This document shows, piece by piece, positions 50,506 through 58,700 of a stretch of 64,000 bases of DNA; the first letter of the stretch is position 1, and each line of letters opens with the position of its first letter. The position numbers were made by a program, and so were the translations under genes. Source of the stretch: Burkholderia metallica (GTDB lineage: Bacteria > Pseudomonadota > Gammaproteobacteria > Burkholderiales > Burkholderiaceae); the NCBI RefSeq assembly GCF_902832845.1, contig NZ_CADFDB010000003.1:387265-451264 (forward strand). Direction: 5' to 3'. Below the pieces are notes generated by a model, which was not told where the DNA came from, searched no databases, and saw only the letters and a program-made list of their open reading frames with translations.

Positions 50506-50811
50506 ATGATGAATCAACGACTCACGCCCTTCCTTGCGGCCGCGCTGCTGGCCGCAGCGACGCCTGCCACCGCTGCCCGCGCCGACTGCGAAGCCAAGCT
50601 CGACGCACTCGATACCCGCCTGGCCGACGCCCGGGCCGCCCATGCCGAGGAGCGCGTCGCCCGCCTGCGCGCGGTGCGCGAACGCGTTCGCCAATTCTGC
50701 TCACGCGGCCACGGCCATGCGTCGGCCGTCCGCGCGCCGGGGCCCGACGCACGCTCGCCCGCCACGCCGCCCGGGGCGACGTCGCAGCCGGCGGCCAGAC
50801 AGCCCGCGTGA
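50506..50811 (+). CDS. Small secreted DUF1090-like protein
   Basis: The 101-residue product has a signal peptide (MMNQRLTPFLAAALLAAATPATA) and a short helical domain bounded by two cysteines: CEAKLDALDTRLADARAAH then RVARLRAVRERVRQFC. This spacing (CExK...RV..L...L..V...C) matches DUF1090/YqjC periplasmic proteins of unknown function. The rest is a Pro/Ala-rich tail. The ATG at 50506 or 50509 may be used; no strong ribosome site is seen. Confidence 0.6.
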   Translation: MMNQRLTPFLAAALLAAATPATAARADCEAKLDALDTRLADARAAHAEERVARLRAVRERVRQFCSRGHGHASAVRAPGPDARSPATPPGATSQPAARQPA

Positions 50812-50855
50812 CGCTGCCGGGCCGCGCAAGCCGCGCGCCGATGTTTGCATCAGAC

Positions 50856-50947
50856 GAAAAAAAGCCCGAACGGCTGGTTCGGGCTTAATCCACCATAGGA
50901 GGAGGGTGGAGGAGACATTCGGAGGTTGCCGCAGCGCGACAACCAAT
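50856..50947 (-). ncRNA. Candidate small RNA with exposed anti-Shine-Dalgarno motifs
   Basis: A promoter at 50983-50955 would start RNA at about 50947 and an intrinsic terminator ends it near 50856, giving about 92 nt. The 5' part folds as GGTTGtCGC-GCT-GCGgCAACC. A single-stranded middle follows with CTCCTCC and CCTCCTCC runs, which are complementary to ribosome-binding sites (like the 3' end of 16S rRNA). The end is a 10-bp terminator stem. No ORF of note is inside. By architecture it could pair with mRNA leaders or with ribosome-site sequences; this function is inference and the RNA family was not searched. Confidence 0.7.
50860..50886 (-). terminator. Terminator of the candidate small RNA
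   Basis: AAGCCCGAAC and GTTCGGGCTT (50877-50886 and 50862-50871) form a 10-bp stem with a 5-base loop; on the minus strand a T7 run follows. The T run is only on this side, so the direction is clear. Confidence 0.9.
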
Positions 50948-50954
50948 GAGGCTC

Positions 50955-50983
50955 ATTATACGAACGCGTCGTCGACTTCACAA
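50955..50983 (-). promoter_or_regulatory. Promoter of the candidate small RNA
   Basis: TTGTGA (50983-50978) and a perfect TATAAT (50960-50955) are separated by exactly 17 bases on the minus strand, with an A/T-rich upstream stretch. It is among the best sigma-70 promoters in the window, and no gene lies directly downstream except the small RNA. Confidence 0.85.
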
Positions 50984-51264
50984 GAAAATTTGCATTACGA
51001 AATCGAACATCACAATGTGGGATTTTTTGACGGCCCGCTTGAGAAAACGATTTTCCCTTTTAAATCAATCACATGATCGCAGCAAGCATGATCGGTGACC
51101 GCCTTCGTCTAGAACAAAACCCCTAATTCCGCAGGGGAATTGGCCGTTCGGCAGGCCGCGCGGGCGGCGCCGGCATTGCGCGTCGTGCAGCGCATCAGCC
51201 GACCGTTGCGCAGCGGGCTACAATGCCGGATCGAATCCGAATCAGGCAACGCTGGAGTGCAAGC

Positions 51265-51687
51265 ATGGAATGCAAAGTAAGCTGGATGGGCCAGGACGGC
51301 ATGGCGTTTTCCGCCGAGACCGGCAGCGGCCATCTCGTCACGATGGACGGCGCGCCCGAAGGCGGCGGTCACAATCTCGCGCCGCGCCCGATGGAAATGG
51401 TGCTGCTCGGCACCGGCGGCTGCACGGCCTATGACGTCGTGCTGATCCTGAAGAAGAGCCGCCAGGAAGTCAGCGGCTGCTCGGTCACGCTGAAGGCCGA
51501 GCGCGCGAGCGAAGATCCGAAGGTGTTCACGAAGGTGCACTTCCACTTCACCGTCACCGGCCGCAACCTGAACCCGGCCACGGTCGAACGCGCGATCAAC
51601 CTGTCGCACGACAAGTATTGCTCCGCGTCGATCATGATCGCGAAGACGGCCGAACTCACGCATTCGTTCGACATCGTCGCCGGCTGA
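51265..51687 (+). CDS. OsmC-family peroxide-related protein
   Basis: The 140-residue protein has an OsmC/Ohr-like fold with the two conserved cysteines, Cys53 in GTGGCTAYD and Cys119 in SHDKYCSAS, that reduce organic peroxides in studied members. It belongs to the shorter, YhfA-like branch rather than to Ohr. The ATG at 51265 is 41 bases after a TACAAT box (51219-51224). It is convergent with rnpB. Confidence 0.9.
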   Translation: MECKVSWMGQDGMAFSAETGSGHLVTMDGAPEGGGHNLAPRPMEMVLLGTGGCTAYDVVLILKKSRQEVSGCSVTLKAERASEDPKVFTKVHFHFTVTGRNLNPATVERAINLSHDKYCSASIMIAKTAELTHSFDIVAG

Positions 51688-51709
51688 ACGCACGGCGAAC
51701 GCGCATGAA

Positions 51710-51746
51710 AAAAGGCCGGCGCTCCGTTGGGAGACGCCGGCCTTTT
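51710..51746. terminator. Shared terminator of osmC-like gene and rnpB
   Basis: A 12-bp outer stem, AAAAGGCCGGCG (51710-51721) with 51735-51746, encloses CTCC-GTTG-GGAG. A and T tails on both sides suit both directions. Confidence 0.9.
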
Positions 51747-51759
51747 CGCATTCGAACGG

Positions 51760-52170
<411 letters not shown>

Positions 52171-52177
52171 GACGCGC

Positions 52178-52186
52178 ATTCTAGCA
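52178..52186 (-). promoter_or_regulatory. rnpB extended -10 promoter overlapping the DUF3025 stop codon
   Basis: TAGAAT (52183-52178) preceded by TGC forms an extended -10. Its TAG is also the stop codon of the upstream gene. The -35 region is weak and lies inside that gene. Confidence 0.65.
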
Positions 52187-53071
52187 CTGCGCGCCGCCGC
52201 CGGCAGCGCGCGAGCGGCGGCCGCTGCGAAACACGGCCGGATCGTCGTAGAACGCGGCCTCGCCATTCGCCTCGCACCAGCCCGGCACACCGAGCACCGG
52301 GAGCGGCGCGAAATCGCGGCTCGTGAGCGCGCGCGTGGCGAGTTCGGCGGCGACGCGCGCATCGACATGCGCGATCCGCTGCGCATCGGGCCACGAGAAA
52401 TAGTCGGCGCTCACTTCGACGATCCACGTGTGCGCGGTGCAGGACTTGTAGGGCGCGACGAGCTTCTCCAGCAGCGCATGGCCGACGAGCCGCGCTTCGC
52501 AGCGCGTGCCCCATGCATCGCGCGCGGCGACCAGCAGCCGCGCCCAATCGAACCCGCGCAGCGCGTCGGCAAGCGTGCGGTCGGCCGTCACGAACAGCGC
52601 GGCATTTTCGTCGAACAGCGTGAGCGCATCGCGCAGCGTGCCGCGCACCGGGCCGACCCCGCCCGCCGCGTCGATCGCCGCGGCCTGGCGCGCATTCAGT
52701 GCGGCCTTGATGCGCGGATACGCGAACCAGACGAGCGCATTGAAGAAGTCGTGCAGATTGTGGCGGGTCGGAACATGGCCCGTCTCCGCGATATGGGTCT
52801 CGTACGCGACGCCGGGCGGCAACGCGGCCTGCGGCACGAACCGGAGCCGCCGGCCGCAGCCGCTGACACGCGGACCGTCGGGCCCGGCGTCGCGCGACGC
52901 GCGGTTCAGCGCGTCGAGCAGCGCGGCCTCGCCTGCCCGTACGGCCGCCTGTATCGCGCGGCCGCGCGCCGCGTAGGGCGCGAGCCACGGCACGGACCAG
53001 TCGATCCGCGCAAAATCCGCCGCCGCGCGGCCGGCCGCATGGCCGGGTTCGCGCGGCGGCGCGAATGTCAC
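52181..53071 (-). CDS. DUF3025 domain protein
   Basis: A 296-residue protein of the DUF3025 family, function unknown. I start it at GTG 53071, whose GTGA overlaps the pyrC stop. Recognisable parts are [14 protein letters not shown] near the N-terminus, the central [30 protein letters not shown] (core [14 protein letters not shown]) and the C-terminal [11 protein letters not shown]. No membrane span or signal peptide is seen. Coupling to pyrC suggests co-expression but not necessarily a role in pyrimidine synthesis. Confidence 0.85.
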   Translation of the reverse strand: MTFAPPREPGHAAGRAAADFARIDWSVPWLAPYAARGRAIQAAVRAGEAALLDALNRASRDAGPDGPRVSGCGRRLRFVPQAALPPGVAYETHIAETGHVPTRHNLHDFFNALVWFAYPRIKAALNARQAAAIDAAGGVGPVRGTLRDALTLFDENAALFVTADRTLADALRGFDWARLLVAARDAWGTRCEARLVGHALLEKLVAPYKSCTAHTWIVEVSADYFSWPDAQRIAHVDARVAAELATRALTSRDFAPLPVLGVPGWCEANGEAAFYDDPAVFRSGRRSRAAGGGAQC

Positions 53072-54132
53072 GCCAGTTTCCAGCCGATCGTCTCGCCGCC
53101 GCGCAGCGGCACGACGGGCGTATCGCCCGCGAAGATCTCGCGCGGCAGCTCCCATGCCTCGCGGCGCAGCGTGACCGTCTCGGCGCTGCGCGGCAGCCCG
53201 TAGAAATCGGCGCCGAAGAAGCTCGCGAAGCCTTCCAGCTTGTCGAGCGCGCCGGCGGTGTCGAACGCTTCCGCATACAGTTCGAGCGCGTGCAGCGCCG
53301 TGTAGCAGCCCGCGCAGCCGCACGCGGTTTCCTTCGCGTCGCGCGCATGCGGCGCGCTGTCGGTGCCGAGGAAGAAGCGCGGGTTGCCCGACGTCGCGGC
53401 TTCGACCAGCGCGACGCGATGCGTCTCGCGCTTGAGCACCGGCAGGCAATAGTAATGCGGGCGAATCCCGCCGACGAACAGCGCGTTGCGGTTGTACAGC
53501 AGGTGATGCGCGGTGATCGTCGCGCCGAGCAGGCCGGGCGCCGCGTCGGCGTCGCGCACGTAGTCGGCCGCGTCCTTCGTCGTGATGTGTTCGAACACGA
53601 CTTTCAGGCCCGGGAAATCGCGGCGCAGCGGCGTCATCACGCGGTCGATGAACACTTTCTCGCGGTCGAACAGGTCGATCGACGCATCGGTCACCTCGCC
53701 GTGCACGAGCAGCGGCATGCCGGTTTCCTGCATCGCCTCGAGCGTCTTCGCGCATTTCGCGAGATCGGTGACGCCGTGGTCGGAATTCGTCGTCGCGCCG
53801 GCCGGATACAGCTTCACGCCGTGCACGAAGCCGCTTTCGCGCGCGCGGCGGATTTCGTCGGGCGGCGTGTTGTCGGTCAGATACAGCGTCATCAGCGGCT
53901 CGAACGTCATCCCGGCCGGCAGCGCGGCGAGGATGCGCTCGCGATACGCGTGCGCCTGCGCGGTGGTCGTGACCGGCGGCTTCAGGTTCGGCATGACGAT
54001 CGCGCGGCCGAACTGGCGGGCGGTGTGCGGCAGCACGGCGGCCAGCATGTCGCCGTCTCGCAGGTGCAGGTGCCAGTCGTCGGGACGGGCGAGCGAGAGC
54101 GTCGCCGGGGAGGAAGCGTTCGAGGCAGTCAT
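53068..54132 (-). CDS. pyrC: Dihydroorotase PyrC
   Basis: PyrC closes carbamoyl-aspartate to dihydroorotate in pyrimidine synthesis. The 354-residue protein begins at ATG 54132 ([20 protein letters not shown]); ATG 54162 would add ten residues. Metal-binding motifs are intact: HLHLRDG, the carbamylated Lys in [24 protein letters not shown] and DSAPH. It is of the E. coli-type class II group. Confidence 0.97.
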   Translation of the reverse strand: MTASNASSPATLSLARPDDWHLHLRDGDMLAAVLPHTARQFGRAIVMPNLKPPVTTTAQAHAYRERILAALPAGMTFEPLMTLYLTDNTPPDEIRRARESGFVHGVKLYPAGATTNSDHGVTDLAKCAKTLEAMQETGMPLLVHGEVTDASIDLFDREKVFIDRVMTPLRRDFPGLKVVFEHITTKDAADYVRDADAAPGLLGATITAHHLLYNRNALFVGGIRPHYYCLPVLKRETHRVALVEAATSGNPRFFLGTDSAPHARDAKETACGCAGCYTALHALELYAEAFDTAGALDKLEGFASFFGADFYGLPRSAETVTLRREAWELPREIFAGDTPVVPLRGGETIGWKLA

Positions 54133-54337
54133 AGAAGGCGTCGTGAGGATGAGGCTGGCCATCGGCGGGGCCGGAACGCGCGCGTGCGGGCCGACTGACG
54201 GCAAACCGCAACACGGGGCCTTCGGCCGGCGGAATCCGCTTTTTACCGCTCAGGGCTCGGTGATATGCTAGAAGCCGCATTGTACCGGGGTTCGCCCGGT
54301 TCGTTACCCCCCGCCTCAGCCTGCTGCCCCAAGTAAA

Positions 54338-55243
54338 ATGTGCCAACTCTTAGGAATGAACTGCGCCGCGCCGACGGACGTCACATTCTCCTTCACAGGT
54401 TTCGCGGCCCGGGGCGGGCTCACCGATCACCATGCCGACGGCTGGGGCATCGCGTTCTTCGAAGACAAGGCCTGCCGCCTGTTCATCGATCACCAGGCAT
54501 CGGCCACGTCGCCGATCGCCGAAATGGTGAAGCGCTACCCGATCAAGTCCAAGAACACGATCGCGCACATCCGCAAGGCGACGCAGGGGCACATCCTGCT
54601 CGAAAACAGCCATCCGTTCATGCGCGAGCTGTGGGGCCGGCACTGGATCTTCGCGCACAACGGCGATCTGCAGGACTACGCACCGGACATGGACGGCAGC
54701 GTCTACCATCCGGTCGGCACGACCGACAGCGAGCAGGCGTTCTGCGTGCTGATGCAGGGGCTGCGCGAAGCGTTCCCCGGCGCGCAGCCGCCGCTGCCCG
54801 AACTGTTCGAGCGCGTCGGCGAGCTGACGCGCGGCATCACCGATCACGGCGTGTTCAACTTCCTGATGTCGAACGGCCAGGCGCTGTTCGCGCACTGCTC
54901 GACGCGGCTGCACTACCTCGTGCGGCGCTGGCCGTTCTCGACCGCGCACCTCGTCGACGAAGACCTGTCGATCGACTTCGCGAAATACACGACGCCCGAG
55001 GATCGCGTCGCCGTGATCGCGACGCAACCGCTCACCGACAACGAAGTCTGGACCGCGTTCGAGCCGGGCGAGCTGATCATGTTCCAGTGCGGCGACGTCG
55101 CCGCGCGGATGCGGATTCCGGTGCCCGAGCGCGTGCTCGAGAAGCTGCGCAATCCGGCGCTCGACGCATCGGCGTCGGCGCCGCGCGATGCGCGCGAGGC
55201 GCTCGCCACCGAAGTCGATTCCGACGACGCGATCGACTTCTGA
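54338..55243 (+). CDS. Class II glutamine amidotransferase (YafJ-like)
   Basis: The 301-residue protein starts MCQLLGMN, so after Met removal Cys2 is the N-terminal nucleophile of the Ntn glutaminase fold. HHADGWGIAFFE, HIRKATQG and FAHNGDL are class II amidotransferase motifs. No synthase domain is attached, so the acceptor is unknown. The gene is monocistronic and divergent from pyrC. Confidence 0.93.
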   Translation: MCQLLGMNCAAPTDVTFSFTGFAARGGLTDHHADGWGIAFFEDKACRLFIDHQASATSPIAEMVKRYPIKSKNTIAHIRKATQGHILLENSHPFMRELWGRHWIFAHNGDLQDYAPDMDGSVYHPVGTTDSEQAFCVLMQGLREAFPGAQPPLPELFERVGELTRGITDHGVFNFLMSNGQALFAHCSTRLHYLVRRWPFSTAHLVDEDLSIDFAKYTTPEDRVAVIATQPLTDNEVWTAFEPGELIMFQCGDVAARMRIPVPERVLEKLRNPALDASASAPRDAREALATEVDSDDAIDF

Positions 55244-55765
55244 GCGCGCCGCGCCCGCTTTCGTGATGCGTGTCGCATGGCCATATCGCCCGCCCCGGCA
55301 AATCGACGCGTCGTCATCCAGCATTCGCTTGATTTAATTCATTTCCCATAGAAAATGATTAAATTCTAAAACGAATAAATCACGCGATCGAAATACGTAT
55401 AATCCGGAAACCGCATTTTAACGGATCGCCCCGTCGCAAACCGTGCGCCACCCCACCGATCCGGAAAACACGAACCCATCCGCAACAAACTGAAAAAATC
55501 CTTATCCATCAAGGCTTTCAGTTCGATTCATCACACAATCCAGAAATACCGGATGAAATCGACATGATTGCCGCATTTGTTAGCTTTCCGACAATTAGCC
55601 GCTTCCCCGGCAACTAGACTCCGCCCATCCTCGGTGTAACGAATCGCGATTGGCGGAGAAACGGCCACGGCCGCCGCACACCCATTCACGCCATTCCCCA
55701 CCGCGGATTGCGATTTCACTGCACCGCGGTGAAAACCACATCAAAAGAAGAGAGAGGGGTTTGTC
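55244..55765 (+). promoter_or_regulatory. AT-rich control region before the autotransporter
   Basis: This 522-base gap is far richer in A/T than anything around it. It holds an imperfect dyad (55333-55363, TTTAAT...ATTAAA arms), a TATAAT box at 55398-55403 and several A tracts. No convincing gene is in it (a 62-codon minus-strand frame at 55531-55719 has no support). Such regions are often bound by H-NS-like silencers, which is inference. Confidence 0.55.
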
Positions 55766-58700
55766 GTGAATCATTCATTTCGATCGATATGGAGCGAGAC
55801 CACAGGCTGCTGGGTCGCGGCTGCGGAAACGGCACGGGCGCGCGGCAAGCGCTCGGGCCGCCCGTCCGGCACCGGCCGGCGCGCCGCGCACGCGGCCACG
55901 CGCCGGACCTCGCTTCGCATCGCGGCACTCGGCGCCGCGCTGGCCGCGCTGTCGGCCGGCCCGGCGTACGCATCGACGTGCGGCAACGGCTCGGCCGTCG
56001 CAAGCGGCGGCACCTGCGCGCTCGGCAGCTTCAGCCCGACGGTCAACGACGACCTCGTCGGCGCCACGACCGTGTCGGGCGGCGACCGGGTCGGCCTGAC
56101 GGGCGCGTGGACCGGCGCGACCGGCGACATGGGCTACACGCCGATGCCGCTCGGCAGCACGTCGATCATTTCGGGCAACCCGAACCAGCCGCTGGTGTCG
56201 CTCGGCGGCAAGACGCAAAGCGTCGGCACCCCCGACTCGATCACGGGCGGCCGCACGTCGGTCGCCACCTACGATTCGTCCGCATTCGTCGCGTCGACCG
56301 CGGGCTCGACCGTCGTGCAGGTCTACCACGACGTGAACGGCGACCAGTACGTGAACACGCGGTTCGGCACGGTCGCGAACTCGGGCGGCACGCTCGACGT
56401 ATCGATCGGCTCGCCGGGGAGCGCGCCGACGGCCGCCGGCAATGCGATCACGATCGCGGCCAAGCAGACCGACCTCACCTACGCGGACGGCACCGGCTCG
56501 ACACCGAGCGTGATCAACTGGAATTCGCGCAACCAGATCTGGTTCATCACCGGCGACTATCTCGCGAGCGGCGGCCCCGTCGGTACCGTCGAGCTCGACG
56601 TGCCGGCCTACGCGGGCACCTTCAAAGCGTTCGACGGCAGCACGTGGACCGTCACCGACGCCGCATCGCTCGCCGCGTACAACGACTTTCTCGTGCGCTC
56701 GGTCCAGAGCGGCGCACTCGGCTCGCAGGCCGCCTACGACACCGCGTTCGGCCAGGCCGTGACGATCACCCCGCAGACCTTCGAGTATGCGAACAACGTG
56801 TCGCCCGGCGACAAGAACGCGCTGCCCAGAAACTATCCGACCGCGATGCACGGCACCGGCGCGAACGCGACGCTGCATATCGGCAAGGACGGCCAGATCG
56901 ACTTCCGCGGCTCCAACACGATCGACGAGAGCGCCGCCGTCGTCGCGGAGAACGGTGCGCACTTCATCAACGACGGGCGCCTGTCGGGCGACTTCACGCT
57001 GGTGCGCCTGCTGAGCGGCGCGAGCGGCGTCAACAACGGCACGATTTCATCCGGCTATACGTCCGGCGACAACGTCGCCACCGGCGGCAGCACGCGGCCC
57101 GACAACTTCGGGCTCGATACGTACGTCGAAGGCAGCGGCGTGTACGCAAACGGCGCGGGCACCACGTTCGTCAACAACGGCGTGATGAACGTCGGCGCGT
57201 GGGATCTCGTCCACAACCGCCCCGACCTGCAGAACTACGCGGTGGCCGCAACCGACGGCGCGCGCGCGTCGAACGCCGGCACGATCAACGTCGGCGTCAA
57301 CGCGACGACGCTCGACAGCCAGGTGATCGGCGGCCTCGTCGCCGGCGGCAGCTTCACGAACGAAGCCGGCGGCACGATCTACCTCGGCCGCGCGGCCCAG
57401 TACGACGCCGGCGCGCCGGAAGCCGTGAACGACGTCGCGCTGTCCACGCACGCGTACGGCATCCTGCTCGGCGCATCGGGCACCGCGAGCAACCTCGGCA
57501 CGATCGTGATCGGCTCGCAGACGCAGAACGGCGCCGCGCTGGCGAGCATCGGCTCGTCGTCCGGCACGCTGAGCAACGCGGGGGCGATCGTCGTCAACGG
57601 CGCGGCGGCCGGCACGCCGCTCGCCAACGTCGGCATGCTCGCGGCCAACACCGCCGCGACCGTGACCAACACCGGCACCATCACGCTGAATGGCGTCAAC
57701 GGCATCGGCATCATGGTCGTCGGGACCGGCACGAACGCGACGGCCGCGACCTCGACCGGCACGATCGACGTGGCCGGCGGCCTCGATCCCGCATCGGGCA
57801 CCCGCAACTACGGCGTGTGGGCCGAGGGGCCGCTCGCGAAGGCCACGCTCGACGGCGCCCTCAACCTGACGGGCACCGGCGCGATCGGCGCGCACGCGCG
57901 CTCGGGCGCGACGATCGACGTCGGCGCCAATGCCGTACCCGCGTTCATGTCGGGCACCAACCAGATCGGCTTCTACGCGTACGGCGCGGGCTCGAAGATC
58001 AACGTCGCCGCGCAGCACCTGAGTGTCGACACCGACGATTCGACGCTGTTCCGCGTCGCGGGCGGCGCGGCCTACACGGGCACGTCGATGGCCGGCGCGC
58101 TGACGACCGACGTCAACGGCCAGCGCGCGCACGGCGTGCTCGCGACCGACACCGGCACCGTGCTGTCGACCGGCAACGCGACCTACAACGTGAACGGCGC
58201 GAACGGCATCGCGATCGCGGTCGAAGGCGGCGCGCAAGGCACGATCGACGCGGGCGCGACGATCAACCTGAACGCGGGCGGCGCGATCGCCGGCGTCGTC
58301 GACGGCCAGGCGCACGATCTCGCCGGCGCCAACGCCGGCGCACCGGTCGCGACGACGCTGACCAACCACGCCGCCGTCACGTCGTCGACGGCCGGCGTGA
58401 CGGGCTTCGTCGCGCAAAACCTCGGCACGCTCGAGAACCGCGACACGGTACTGCTGACGGGGGCCGGTTCGACGGGCGTCGTGATCGGCACGCTCGGCAC
58501 GGTGAACAACGCGTCGACGATCCGCGTATCGGACGGCACCGGCGCGCTCGTCCAGGGCGCATCGGCGACGCTCGCCAACACGGGTTCGATCGAAGCCGAC
58601 GACGGCATTGCAGGCGTGCGCCTGACGGGTGCCGGCGCATCGGTCGCGCTGTCGGGTGCGGGCACCGTGACCGCGAACGGCAGCGCCGACGGCGTGCTGA

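Noticed and set aside
55531-55719. 62-codon minus-strand ORF in the AT-rich gap
   Set aside because: No ribosome site and no recognisable family; the gap is better explained as control DNA.
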